From the NCBI GenBank assembly GCA_010015805.1, contig ML978122.1, forward strand, positions 778,453 to 842,452: 64,000 nucleotides of DNA. The letters are read 5' to 3'. The position numbers were made by a program, and so were the translations under genes. The first letter of the stretch is position 1, and every line of letters starts with the position of its first letter. Below are positions 24,303 through 36,300 of the stretch, piece after piece. The DNA is from Rhizodiscina lignyota (lineage: Eukaryota; Ascomycota; Dothideomycetes; Aulographales; Rhizodiscinaceae). The notes beneath the pieces were generated by a model. It was not told where the DNA came from and searched no databases. It saw nothing but the letters and a program-made list of their open reading frames with translations.

Positions 24303-25049
24303 TCAAGAAGCCGTCGATTTCCGCCATTGAAGCACCCTCTTCTTGATCTGCCCAGCGCTCTGTTGCATGGGATTCAGCTTCCTGTCCATGAACATCTTGT
24401 CGTAGTCATCGCCATGTCTCTGAACCAAAGCCTCTACCCACTCTATTTCCCTTGCACTCTGATGCCTTGGCTTCTTGCTCTCTCCCGCGGCAGCTATAGA
24501 TTCCAGCTGTCTGACGACCTCCGTCCGCCCCACTGAAGAGTCCTCATTGGTTGTTTCATCCTCCTCTCCCCCATCTTGGTCGTCCTCTTCATCAAACTCG
24601 TTCAACAAGTCATGCAGAGGGTTGTCGCGGACCAGCCCCTCATCCTCAATTACACGCAATATCTCACCAGTTTCTGGATCGCGTTCGACACGCGCCTCTC
24701 GGATCGCCATAGTGGATGGCAGTTTCGGGTTGATGGATAGTTTGCTGTTCTTAGACTTCGCCGCATCTTGCTCCTCTTGCGCTTTCAAGATTTGTATGGT
24801 CTTCTCGGTGCCGCCTGTAGGCCGATTCAAGCCCACTGCGAGGCCAAGCTTCTTGTAATTTTGACTCAATGTTAAAGACTTGTCCCTGCGTGAAAGCGTC
24901 AGAGTCAAAGTGTTTCACTCTTTGCGGCACATAGCATACCAGTTGGCAGCGATGATAGGATTGCCAAAGTGCTTCTTCTTCGACTTCGGCTTCCTCTTCA
25001 CTCTGTTGAGTGACGAGCGATTCTTCTTCTTCTGTAGTTCGCGCCCCAT
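24303..25049 (-). CDS. NOP16: ribosome biogenesis protein Nop16
   Basis: Exons 24940-25049 and 24303-24885 encode 230 residues, the expected size. The very basic N-terminus is MGRELQKKKNRSSLNRVKRK, followed by KKKHFGNPIIAANWD and LTLSQNYKKLGLAVGLN. The middle is acidic. The C-terminus contains EIEWVEALVQRHGDDYDKMFMD, then KLNPMQQSAGQIKKRVLQW, the Nop16 signature. Nop16 is a nucleolar component of pre-60S particles. The intron splits the conserved W-D pair (AACTG|GGAC), supporting the splice. It is divergent from the ZIP transporter with only 206 bp between start codons. Confidence 0.95.
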
Positions 25050-25255
25050 TTTGAGATTTCAGTTGACTGTGTCTGTGTCTGAAAGAAGTTGACGCCGAAG
25101 GGAAGAGGAAGTCTTTAAATTTTGTCGAGGGTCGAAATCTTGGCAGGATTACTCTAGATCTAATCTTATCAGCACCCATTATCACTTTACCCTCAGGGGC
25201 ACGCGAACACTCTATTTCCACATCACAAACACGATTCAGCACAAAAGTCGCCAAA

Positions 25256-26723
25256 ATGCCAGTCAGGCTATCCCGTGCCGTACTAGGCATATGTATTACC
25301 CTCATTGCTTTCGCATATTCCGTTTGGGCGGAGACTGAGCATAAGCTCCCCGATTGGGCAACACTGCGCTCTGTTCCAGCCATTGAACAAGCTCTTCAGG
25401 TAACTATATTCCCTGTTCTTGAACTCATCTGTCTATATGTGATACCTTCTACTCGAATGGAGTTCTACTCTTCTTGATTTGCATTTTCAGATCACCATCT
25501 TCATTTTCTTCAGCCGACACGCCCCACATCGACTTCGACTGACAATCATCTTGCAGGATACCTCTCTTGTGCAAGCCCTCAACAAACGCAAACTGGCCGA
25601 AAACTCCTCAGGCTCCTCACTTACATCTCAAATATTCGCCGTCCTCTTTCCCGGTAGCCCTGCGGTCAACGCTCTCCTCGCGACTCTCTACATCTCCGGC
25701 CCACCAAACTTCCTCCTCGCACTATGCCCTCCCAACATCGATCCTTCCTCTCTCAGCGTGATGGTCGCTTTTGCTGTTGGCGGCTTACTTGGTGATACTC
25801 TATTCCATCTGCTGCCAGAGATATTCCTCGGAGAAGATGCGCCGGATCACGTCCGCTTTGTCATGGTCGAGCCGAACAAGAACCTCCTGCTCGGTGTTGC
25901 GATAATGGGCGGCTTTGTGACATTCGTGGCGATGGATAAAACGCTGCGGATTGCTACAGGTGGAGAGGACCCTCATGACCACGGCCACGGCCACAGCCAT
26001 GCCAATGGTAAAGCCGACGAGACTGAGAAAGCCTCTGCATCTGGCACAGATTCCTTATCTGCAGACTCAGTCCGGTCGCGCAAACAGCCTGCCACTTCGG
26101 TGTCGGCACGGAAGGAAAAGAAAGACGAGACAAACGAGATAAACCCCAGCGTCAAGCTAGGCGGCATCCTCAACATGATCGCCGACTTTACGCACAACAT
26201 CACAGACGGCCTTGCTCTGAGCTCTTCGTTCTATGCATCTCCAGCACTGGGCGCAACGACAACAGTGGCTGTTTTCTTCCACGAGATACCGCACGAAGTC
26301 GGTGACTTTGCACTACTGATCCAGTCAGGCTTCAGCAAGCGCGCCGCAATGGGCGCCCAATTCGTCACAGCCCTTGGTGCGTTTCTCGGTACGGTCATTG
26401 GCATTACGATCCAGGAGCTGGGAGGCAGGAGCAGTGATGGGGGAATTGGCGATGAGGTCGGTATCATGGGCACCAGCTTGTCCTGGGGCGACATGCTCTT
26501 GCCGTTCACTGCTGGAACATTCTTGTATGTTGGCACGGTGGCAGTTATCCCGGAGCTACTGGAGACAGGCAAGGATAAGGGCCAGGAAGTGAGGAAGACG
26601 CTGATGCAGTTTGCGGCGATGGCTGCTGGTGCCGGAATTATGTTCACGTGAGTTCTCCCTGGGTTCCATATGGGGTTTGACGTTTGAGACTGACTTTCGC
26701 TGCACAGGATATCGTGGTCTTGA
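25256..26723 (+). CDS. ZIP-family zinc transporter (Yke4/SLC39A7-like)
   Basis: Exons 25256-25399, 25557-26647 and 26708-26723 give 416 residues. A hydrophobic N-terminal segment (LGICITLIAFAYSVWA) looks like a signal peptide or first membrane span. Membrane segments follow around SLSVMVAFAVGGLLGDTLFH. A histidine-rich cytosolic loop (HDHGHGHSH, near residue 189) precedes a Ser/Lys-rich linker. The metal-site helices carry HNITDGLALSSSF (near 261) and HEIPHEVGDFALL (near 290), diagnostic of the LIV-1 branch of ZIP proteins, which move zinc from ER/Golgi or vesicles into the cytosol. The first intron's acceptor could instead be after 25490, adding 22 in-frame residues. The last exon adds only the ISWS tail. 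Confidence 0.92.
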
Positions 26724-27703
26724 TTGGCCAAAATTATAGAGTACGAACCTAAGGCAAAAGCATTTGCATTATAGACGCACTATGACTAGTTTCAAAAACG
26801 GCATTTCATTAAATATAGACCTTCGGAGAGCGTGTGATATGGCACAATGTGACTCACCGTAATGAATCGTTTCTGTGATCATCTTGAGATCAGAGAAACA
26901 CGCGAGATTCGCCGTAATCGCTACTACCTACCTTTTGACGCTATTATTCAACGTAGCATCAGAAGAGATGGAGGGGAGTCGACTTTTGATCAGATTCGTT
27001 CTTAGGTCACGACAGGAAAAAGAGGCATGTTGATGAAGGATGTTAGCAGAAGCAACTCAGAAGTGGACCCGAGCTTAGAGAGGTGTATGACGGACCACGT
27101 TTGAATGAAGAAAGCGGTTCCGAAATTAAATCTCATGATTCGAATGTCGAATAATAAATATAAGTAGTATAGGTTTGATGAAATGTGCATAGATAATGGC
27201 TATTAAATGTTTATGAGCAGAATGTAATCCGGTACATATCGAGTCCATGTTAACCGAATAAGAGAACAACCTGTTCTAGTGGAATAAAATCATTCTGAAA
27301 TATATCCTCCACATCCAAGTAAATGCTCATCACTGTGTACTCATCAGCTTTCACGCTCATGTCAATATGTATAATGGGAATGGTAGCCTCGTCACGTCAT
27401 TTGCCGGTATCCACGAGATGGTCCACAGAGGGGCGGCCTCGCGCTACGTAGGCTTTCCCGAGGTGTCTCTATCCACAAGAACGAGCAATGTCCACTATGG
27501 CACGAATCCATCACCGCACTACCGGACGAGCTTTTCCCCTATGAACATAACGCTGGAGTTAGCCCCGTGCGGGGAAGTCTGCCGAGCTTCAGCGACGTGG
27601 GAATCTTTATATGGGAGCATTGCCCCAGTCCAACAGGACGTAGTTAAAGATTTGGGTGGAATCCTGATTTATATAGCAAATCGAATCTATTCAAGTGATC
27701 ACA
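26724..27703. other. intergenic region, with a TATA-like site before the cupin gene
   Basis: About 980 bp, AT-richer than the flanking genes, with no supported gene. A TTATATAG sequence near 27669 lies about 35 bp before the cupin ATG, close for a fungal TATA box but possible with a short leader. Confidence 0.35.
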
Positions 27704-28270
27704 ATGGCGCCCTCTCTCCTCCCAAACGACCACTCCGGCTATAGAGCTCCCTCCCGCTTTATCACCACACACGATGCCGACGGGACATCCAAATTCGTCC
27801 CCGATCATGTCGTCTCCCCTGACGCACCATGGCAGGAAGCCGCTCCAGGAGTCTTCTTCTACATCCCCTGGGGCACCACCAGCTCCCCAGCACAAATGAC
27901 GGACGACGCCGATCTTAAAGCATATGAAGCCGGCAAGGTCGTGCCCAATATTATCGTGACGCCGAACGGCACGAACGTCCGCATCTACGACTTCGCGCCG
28001 GGCTTCGAGTCTGCGATGCACCGGACGTACAGCATTGACTACGGTATTGTGATTCACGGGACGATCGAAGGCCAGATGGACGGCGGTGAGGTGAGGGTTG
28101 GCAAACCGGGGGATATCTTTATTCAGAGAGGCACGAATCATTTATGGCGAAACCCGAGCAAGACCGAGTGGACGCGAATCTGCTATTTTGTGGCTGCTGC
28201 GGAGCCGTTGGTTATTGGAGGGAAGAAGATCGAGGCAGTGAAGGCAGACAATTCGAGTGCGGTGAGGTGA
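27704..28270 (+). CDS. cupin-domain protein
   Basis: A single exon encodes 188 residues from ATG 27704. A beta-rich cupin fold spans about residues 80-165. Cupin motif 1 is seen in AMHRTYSIDYGIVIHGTIEGQMDGGE, of which only His at the start fits the usual metal ligands, and motif 2 in KPGDIFIQRGTNHLWRNPS. Small fungal cupins of this form are often found as uncharacterised oxidoreductase/isomerase-like proteins, sometimes in metabolite clusters. Incomplete metal-ligand sets are common, so catalytic activity is uncertain. No neighbouring gene indicates a pathway. Confidence 0.85.
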   Translation: MAPSLLPNDHSGYRAPSRFITTHDADGTSKFVPDHVVSPDAPWQEAAPGVFFYIPWGTTSSPAQMTDDADLKAYEAGKVVPNIIVTPNGTNVRIYDFAPGFESAMHRTYSIDYGIVIHGTIEGQMDGGEVRVGKPGDIFIQRGTNHLWRNPSKTEWTRICYFVAAAEPLVIGGKKIEAVKADNSSAVR

Positions 28271-30172
28271 GTGAGTGTTCGTTCATCCCGTACAGAGGGT
28301 CGCTGGGAGGTGCTGATGAAGCATTAGCGAGGATAGTAAACTTTAAATGGAGACTCGTGAGATGAAAGATGATTTTCGATGAGCCAGAGAACAGAAAATA
28401 TTGTAGGTCCAAACAGAAGCCGCTGGCTTTCACAAATGGTGCACACCTGTGAGCTTTCGTTGCAAATTACTCTTATATCTGTCCTGAGTGCTTGTATAGT
28501 CTGTTACATTTACTGCCGCCAGAACTCCTGAGGTCAAAACGCGTCTTCCGTCCATGGTGATGTAACCATACGAAGCGGTGAACACGCCATGGTCGACCAA
28601 GTATTGCTCCAAGCGGCTTCCAGGTTATTTGCATTCCTCACGAAGTCCAAATGCCTTTAGAATTTGATTGTCAAGCATTTTGCGACTCGACAAGGTTGTT
28701 GATATGAATAAGTGGTTACATGGCGACTTTGGTGAAAGGATGACTGTCTTTCGATGCGACTCCATCGAGAACCGGGGTTGCAAGCGATGTTTGTTGAATC
28801 GTACGAGAAGTCAGTCTTCTATAGCGCGAAAAGGCATCGGTCGAGGTGCCAGCAGGTTTTTCATCGAGCCGGCGAAGCATGTGTGCGCGGAGGGCGCAAA
28901 CACCACAACGGACGAGATGAACACCGCGAACGAGCACTGCGAAATTAATCATGAGGCACAACGTCTACTAAGAGCTTAAGCACAGCGTTCAGATTGAGCT
29001 CCATTGCTATTGAAGATAGATCTACATACCTATATACTATTCCAAAGTTCCAACCACCACCATTCTCTTCGTCAACCTCCCGCACCAGGCAGAAGCATCA
29101 ATGAAAAGAAGTAGAAAGCCAGCAAAAATTGCGCCGGTGAAGCCCCCGAAGGAGATTCATACCAGCCCCACTCCGCGTTGTGCAATGCAGGCAGAACTGA
29201 TAGAACAACCGTCTTCTTGATCACAGTGTTCCCAACAAGGTAAGTATGAAGAGGAATGGAACAGGGAGGAGGGCGAGTATATATACTGCTGAAAGCAGTC
29301 TGTGCGCGGTGGGTGCTGGGGATTATTCACATTATCAGCAGTGCGTTTCTTAGTGAACTCAAATCCCGATCCGGCGGCTCCTTAGTTAAAAGTGGGGAAC
29401 CTCCAGCGTAAAGTAACACACAATGAGCGAATCAACGACGTGAAGATAGGAGCCATTCTACATGCCAGAAACGTAGACGACATCTTCGCTGGTTTGCATG
29501 ACAAGTAACAAAAGCTTAGGGACAATTTGAGTTTGCCACTCAAAGATAGTATGATATACTTATCTCTAGAGAAAACTACGATTAAATCCGCTATCTATCG
29601 AAGATTGTATTCGTTCTTTACTATATCTGCTCCTTTTTTAGCAACAATATATGTCGGGCCTTGAGTATGGCGACTGCTTCGTGTCCCATTTCCTACCGAC
29701 AATTGGAGATATCCTGCTACAGAGTTAGACAGGCCCGATGTTGCAATGAGAAGAGGAGCAATGACCCACGCCAGCAGAGTCTCCAGCATTCAAATCTTCT
29801 GTAAACTTCCAGGCGCCGCCGATGGTTTTTGCGGTGTCCATGATTCGATAATCAGTCTCTTCAGCGAAGCCAGGAACACTGACTTGGACAGGACCATTGC
29901 CATGGGCTGATGGATCCAAGTAGACCGTTCCATGTCTCTCCACTTGCTTCCACACACTATCTCTACACTGCTCTGTATCGCTACAATCTTCACCTCTTAT
30001 GTTATCGTCTCGTGTTCGCGTAGTAGTATCTACATATTCATTCACAATAGCAGTGAACACATTCTCGACGTATAATTATTCTGCGTAGACCTACTTCGCG
30101 TCACATTACTCTCTGCATGTTGCAATTTCTTCTCCCCTCCAGCGATAGCATCACAAACCTTTTCTGAAGCTA
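28271..30172. other. intergenic region with coding-like debris on the minus strand
   Basis: About 1.9 kb. Minus-strand stretches at 28430-28620 (ASYGYITMDGRRVLTSGVL) and 29595-30060 (GTVYLDPSAHGNGPVQVSVP; downstream a hydrophobic LAWVIAPLLIATSGL in another frame) read like protein. However, they are in shifted frames, lack an ATG and have no clean splice path. They are most likely remains of decayed genes. Confidence 0.35.
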
Positions 30173-30319
30173 ATGGATCGCCAAAGGACTTCTCACGCTA
30201 TGGCGGATCAGATTTGCCGACTATTGGTAATATTCCTGTATCAAGTTGTTGTCCTGATGTGACCGCTGATATTTCGATAACAGATTAAGAACAAAGCGGT
30301 CCCAAAGCCGACCAGCTTC

Positions 30320-31207
30320 ATGGATCTTCCTGCCGAATTGAGACTTGCGATATATCGAGACCTCTTCGATATTGAAGACACCGTAATCACACTAGACACG
30401 ATCGAAAACCACAAAGTGTTGATACCGATGCTTGGTGTTTGCTCAGAATTCCGCCACGAAGGCCTCAAAGCATACTGGGGAGGGCGGACGGTCAAAATCC
30501 ACGTGGGTGTCCATTGGCGCTGGGTTGGCAAACATCATCCTCCGAACGACCGAATCTCTTTTATCACTCTCGGAACCGGACGTCAATTCTACGTCAAATT
30601 TTGGCCCAGCAACGGGTTCCGAATGTACCCCTGGATCGAATTCGTACCTATGCCAATTCCGGATTCCTTGTTCCGGTTCGAGCTGATACGTGACGTCGAC
30701 TTGCATGTATCAGACATGAGTCCACAGTTGCCGTGGAAATCGCAAGACTCTATGCGATCCTGTCTAGAAGCGATATCGATTCTGACGCAACGATACATGA
30801 TAGGCACTCGAAGATTAGGCGTATCTTTGCAAATGCAAGGTAATTGGATGACGCCGTTAGGAAGATATATGTGGGGTGCAGACTACAGACTTCATGGCCT
30901 TGAACGGCAAGATCTTGAGCAGAAAGAGCGCGCTGAACATCTGGGACTCTTCAGCTGGCTGATGGCTCAAAATTCAAGATTTCTTATTAAGGCGGACGAA
31001 TTGGTAGTGAAAAGTTGGTCTACTGGACATGCCATCAGAAGTGAGATGACTATGGCAGTTGAGAGGGCAGTAAGATTAGACTCCGAAGCCAAGACTGGGG
31101 TGATGGTTTGGATGGTCCCTTCTAATCTCTTGGAACCTCTTGGTTGCAGGTTGCTGGATATCTCTGTTCCCTCGGGGGTGAGAGAATGGTCTCCTGATAG
31201 GCTGTAA
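30320..31207 (+). CDS. F-box-like protein of unknown function
   Basis: The main exon encodes 295 residues beginning MDLPAELRLAIYRDLF, the LPxEL helix seen at the N-terminus of the large fungal family of F-box/2EXR-like proteins. SEFRHEGLKAYWGG follows, the usual 'colleague' segment after the F-box-like helix. The rest shows no known domain. The frame is open upstream to 30284, after a possible acceptor (AACAG), giving PTSFMDLPAEL. A small first exon at 30173-30226 joined by a GTAATA donor could supply a start (MDRQRTSHAMADQ...). I keep 30320 as the conservative start. Family members are presumed substrate-recognition or structural proteins; none of it is proven here. Confidence 0.7.
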   Translation: MDLPAELRLAIYRDLFDIEDTVITLDTIENHKVLIPMLGVCSEFRHEGLKAYWGGRTVKIHVGVHWRWVGKHHPPNDRISFITLGTGRQFYVKFWPSNGFRMYPWIEFVPMPIPDSLFRFELIRDVDLHVSDMSPQLPWKSQDSMRSCLEAISILTQRYMIGTRRLGVSLQMQGNWMTPLGRYMWGADYRLHGLERQDLEQKERAEHLGLFSWLMAQNSRFLIKADELVVKSWSTGHAIRSEMTMAVERAVRLDSEAKTGVMVWMVPSNLLEPLGCRLLDISVPSGVREWSPDRL

Positions 31208-31966
31208 CGTGTAAACAGTGGCAGCTCTTGCACTTCGAAATAGGCGAGACGATCTCTGAGTCTAGTTCCGCGGCCTTCAGGGTGTATATAATTTGACCGC
31301 TGGCCCAGCTGTAACGGCTAAGAGCGAGCGGCTCATACGTCAAAGTCAAGCGCGAACATCTCTCAAGGCTTCGTTCTACATTATTCGGGCGTAGACATCA
31401 GTAGCAATACCATTGAAAGTCTTCTACACTTTATCCGTTTAGCGGCCTGTACCTCCCAGCTGTTCAATATTTCGAAAGCCGTCGCTGAGGTTTTCGTCGC
31501 CTCCTAGGTCGTGCGAATTTAACACAAGTAGCCCAGGTCTGCAGAGCCCGAACACCTGGTCAGCCTCGACCTGATCCTACACACTTCGATGCAAACTTGC
31601 TCTGACGGCGAATCAGCGGCTGAATTACTTAGAGTACAACTTCTCACCCTTCCGGTGATTCAAATGTAAACCGCTTTGCAAAAGTGTATCAGACCTCTCC
31701 CTCCTAATTTTACCAAGTCGAAGGCGCCTTCTCTTGCTTGAAATGGAGTGTATCCGCGTGTTCAATTACGACAGAAGCTACCTCATAGCCGCTCTTAACA
31801 CTGATCAGCCTTCAGAATTGTTGACCGTCAGCTCTATTTCCCTGGCGCCATCCTGACATGATCATTGCCTGCATCCAGTCGTATATTACCGCATTTTAGC
31901 GCCATGACCCATGCCATTTGGTCTACGTTGCACTCTGTGACAGACGAATCCGATATCGCAACAAAT
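31208..31966. other. intergenic region between convergent genes
   Basis: About 760 bp between the F-box-like stop and the IMP4 stop; no open frame with conserved features was seen. Confidence 0.4.
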
Positions 31967-32916
31967 TCACAAATAATCCTTCTTCCTGCTCGTCCTCGTG
32001 TACTGATTCAAATGCCATTCCACATCCCCATCCTTATTCTCCAGCGTACCCTGTCTGATCTCAAACAGCCGCATAGTCAGCCTTGGTCCTACCTCCGCTA
32101 GCTCGACGGTCGCATGGCCCGTCCGTACGAAGACATGATGGCGTACTTCGATGCTGTCTTCGAAGTTCTTGAATGTCACCACTCGGCTCCCTAGCTTCTG
32201 CGCACTTGTTGCAGATTCCCGCGGTGGGAAGAGGTGCTTGAGGATCTGGACCACGCGCTGGCCGAGCTTGGTGGTGAAACCGTCGAAAATGAGATGCGGG
32301 TAGGATTCGCTGACCGTTCCGGCTGCAGCATTTGGGATGTCGTGCCGTAAAACGACGTTGTGCAGTGAGAAACTGGCCGTCGGGCCGTGTGGGAGATGTG
32401 AAACCGTGAGTGCGGTGGGAGTGCCTCGATGTTCGTGTAGAAGAAGCATATCGGTCAAACCGCCGGCTTCAGCGGATTGTACGAGGTTCGGAAGGACGTA
32501 GTTTCCACGATTCAGCCGTATGGCAGTGGGTAGGAGTAATCTGATCTCTTTTGCGAACTGCGATAGACGGGTGGAAGGGTCGCGGGAGGTGGTGACGAGC
32601 ACTCGAGGGTCGACTATGCCACTGAGATGCGCATATTCGTCATCGAGGGCGAGCTCCTCTTCGGTTGTGCGATCGGCGCGCGACTCGTCGAACTTGAAGT
32701 CGGTTCGCAACGCCTTGTCGCTGGCAATTGAGGGATCTAGAGGTTTTCCCTTTGCCAGAGAGTCACGCAGCGAGCGACGCTTTGCGGCGATTTCTGCATC
32801 GCGGAGGGTCAGGGCGCGGCGGTAGAGGTAGTCTCGCCTTTCGCGGGCTTGTCTTCTCTGGATATCCTTATCAGCAAATGCGTTAATGGGTTGATAGACG
32901 GTAGACCTACTATCAT
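31967..32916 (-). CDS. IMP4: U3 snoRNP protein Imp4 (Brix domain)
   Basis: The first exon is six bases (ATG ATA, 32911-32916) and the second is 31967-32857, giving 298 residues, the normal Imp4 length. The resulting start [20 protein letters not shown] is the family's conserved N-terminus. Reading unspliced from the ATG at 32980 would give an unrelated 44-residue leader. The Brix domain includes [19 protein letters not shown], then [11 protein letters not shown] and [23 protein letters not shown]. The C-terminus is [19 protein letters not shown]. Imp4 bridges U3 snoRNA and pre-rRNA with Imp3 and Mpp10 in the small-subunit processome. The gene is divergent from UPF1. Confidence 0.95.
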
Positions 32917-33307
32917 CTTTTGAGGTCAAACGTGTGAAGTTGCACGGGTGCAGGGGAGGTGGAGATTTCAGATCACTCATGCACGAAATAATTTTAGCGG
33001 GGCACTTCGGTGGTGGTGTTGCGGCGAAATATTGCCGATATGCAAGCCCTCCTTCTCTCTTTCAACGCTCTACCTTCCATCACCGCAACAAAATCCAACC
33101 CAGAGCCAACCCACATCGAAAAGGGCTCTTCTCGACACGTCTGGAGATTGCTGGGCTACCCAGCTGATGCCACGTGCCTGTTTGGCATGAGGCAAACCCC
33201 ACAACCGACACCGATTCTACTACGCCGCTCGGTGCCACCCACTTACTACACCCATTTCGTGCCATTCCAACTCGCCTTCTCACCGGAAGACGCGTTCGAA
33301 AACAGTT
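32917..33307. promoter_or_regulatory. divergent promoter between IMP4 and UPF1
   Basis: 391 bp separate the inferred start codons of two RNA-metabolism genes. Several short plus-strand frames overlap here, but they share the IMP4 leader and UPF1 leader and carry no motif. Confidence 0.45.
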
Positions 33308-36300
33308 ATGGAAGGCGCGTTCACTCACCTCGGAAATCATCTGGTTTCCGACTCTGCCTCGACGATCAACGCCGGCGATGACGAGAGCATCCTCGATGGG
33401 CAGTTCGGCGGCGGCCTGACCTCAGGCGCGAGGCGCCGACGACACGACGACGATGACGAGACCGATGTGTTCGACGATGATGATATGGAGAGTATGGCTA
33501 GCATGGCCATAGAGGGCGCGAATGGCAAGGCACCTGCCAAGGTCGAGGAGGAAGTCGAGCTTCCGCCGCACGCCTGCGCGTGAGTCTCACATTTTGGGCC
33601 ACCGAGACTGCGACTGGCTCTATATTATAATTATTTATTTGCTAACAAGAAGAGGGGTGTAGGTATTGTGGCATCCATAATACGAGCAGCGTGGTCAAGT
33701 GCTTGACCTGCAACAAGTGGTTCTGCAGCGCTCGTGGCAATACTTCGTCTTCGCACATCATCAATCACCTCGTTCGAGCTCGCCACAAGGAAGTCCAGCT
33801 TCACCCTTCATCCTCCCTTGGCGATACTGTCCTGGAATGCTACAACTGTGGCACTAAGAATGTCTTCCTCCTTGGATTTATTCCTGCCAAGTCGGACACG
33901 GTGGTCGTGCTCCTCTGCCGCCAGCCTTGCGCTGCGATGCCTTCTTCTAAAGATATGAACTGGGATACGTCGCGCTGGCAACCTCTGATCGAGGATCGCT
34001 CATTCCTGCCGTGGCTCGTCTCCGCTCCCACAGAGCAGGAGCAAATGCGCGCTCGCCACCTTAGCCCACAGATGATTGTGAAGCTGGAGGAGATGTGGAA
34101 GGAAAATGCGACAGCCACAGTGGCGGACTTGGAGAAGGGTGCTGCGGTTGATGATGAACCTGCGCCAGTCCTTTTGCGCTACGATGATGCTTACCAGTAT
34201 CAAAATGTCTTTGGGCCTTTGGTCAAGATTGAGGCAGACTACGACCGGAAGCTGAAGGAATCGCAGTCCCAGGACGGCCTCATTGTCCGATGGGACTTTG
34301 GTTTGAACAACAAGCATCTGGCTAGTTTCGTTCTTCCCAAACTGGAGCTTGGTGACGTGAAGCTTGCAGTTGGTGATGAGATGCGCCTCCGCTACACTGG
34401 AGAGCTTCGGCCTCATTGGGAGGGTGTCGGCTATGTCATCAAGATTCCGAACAACCAGTCTGATGAAGTCACGATCGAACTGCGAGCCAAAGGCGATCAC
34501 AAGTCTGTGCCGACGGAGTGCACGCACAACTTCACTGCGGATTATGTCTGGAAAGCGACTTCCTTTGACCGCATGCAACACGCGATGAAAACTTTTGCGA
34601 TTGATGAGATGAGCGTCTCAGGTTACATCTTCCACCGTTTGCTCGGACATGAAGTCGCAGCCGCGCCGATGAAGACTCAAATGCCACGCAAGTTTAGCGT
34701 TCCGGGCCTGCCGGAACTTAACGCTAGTCAGATTAACGCTGTCAAGAGCGTACTGCAGAAGCCTCTCAGTCTCATTCAAGGACCTCCGGGTACTGGAAAG
34801 ACGGTCACATCTGCTACTATCATCTACCATCTAGCCAAGCTGAACGGAGGCCAAGTGCTCGTCTGCGCTCCGTCGAACGTTGCTGTCGACCAGCTCTGCG
34901 AGCGTGTCCATCGCACTGGATTGAAGGTCGTTCGCGTCACCGCAAAGTCTCGCGAGGATGTAGAGTCTCCAGTTGCCTTCCTCTCTCTCCACGAGCAGGT
35001 TCGCATGAATGATACGAACATCGAGCTTAACAAGCTCAACCAGCTCAAGAACGAGCTTGGCGAACTGTCAAGCCAAGACGAGAAGAAGTATAAGCAGCTT
35101 ACCCGAGCAGCTGAGCGCGAAATTCTGACGAATGCCGATGTCATATGCTGCACTTGCGTTGGTGCAGGCGATCCACGTCTCTCCAAGTTCAAGTTCCGAA
35201 CTGTGTTGATCGACGAGTCGACCCAGTCTGCCGAACCGGAGTGCATGATTCCGCTCGTTCTTGGATGCAAGCAGGTTGTCCTGGTCGGTGATCACCAGCA
35301 GCTTGGCCCCGTCATCATGAACAAGAAGGCGGCGAAGGCAGGCCTCAATCAGTCACTGTTTGAGCGCTTGGTCATTCTTGGATGTGCTCCTATCCGTCTT
35401 CAGGTCCAATACCGCATGCACCCTTGTCTCTCGGAATTTCCTTCCAATATGTTCTACGAGGGCTCCCTCCAGAATGGTGTCACGATTGCCGCGCGTCTGC
35501 GCAAGGATGTCGACTTCCCCTGGCCAGTCACCGAAGCTCCGATGATGTTCTGGTCCAACCTTGGCAATGAAGAAATTTCGGCTTCCGGTACTTCCTACCT
35601 TAACCGCACTGAGGCGTCTAACGTCGAGAAGATTGTCACTCGCTTCTTCAAGGCTGGCGTGCAGCCTCAGGATATTGGCATCATTACGCCGTATGAAGGC
35701 CAGCGCAGCTACGTCGTGAGCTCCATGCAAGCGAATGGCACCTTCAAGAAGGAGAACTACAAGGAGATCGAGGTCGCCTCTGTGGACGCCTTCCAGGGTC
35801 GTGAGAAGGACTTCATTGTGCTCTCTTGCGTGCGTTCCAACGACCACCAAGGCATCGGTTTCTTGAGCGATCCACGTCGTCTCAACGTGGCGCTCACTCG
35901 TGCCAAGTTTGGTCTCGTAATCCTCGGCAATCCCAAGGTCCTTTCGAAGCATCCGTTGTGGCATTATCTTCTCCTTCACTTTAAGGAGCGCAACTGCTTG
36001 GTCGAGGGCCCACTCTCGAATCTGCAAACTTCTCTCCTGCAGTTCTCTCGCCCAAAGCAATCGTACCGCGGCCCACAACGCTACCAGATGGCTTACCAGC
36101 ATGCCAACAACATGGCTGCTGGTGCACGTGCAGGTATGAACGGCACCCGCCGCAACGACTACTCCAGCGAGGCCGCTTCCGTCGTTGGCTACATCCCAGA
36201 TGACGTTTCTTCCGTGCACTCCTCTGCTATCGGAGGTGTCGGCGTCAACGCGTCCAACTACCCGCCAATGTTCTCAGGCTTTGCAGAGAACTGGCCATCA

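Noticed and set aside
32858-32980. Longer IMP4 start at 32980 ([13 protein letters not shown]...)
   Set aside because: It reads through a good GTAGGT...CCAG intron and replaces the conserved [14 protein letters not shown] start with unrelated sequence.
35353-36219. 288-codon minus-strand frame opposite UPF1
   Set aside because: It is antisense to the highly conserved helicase core and results from its codon usage; no independent motif.
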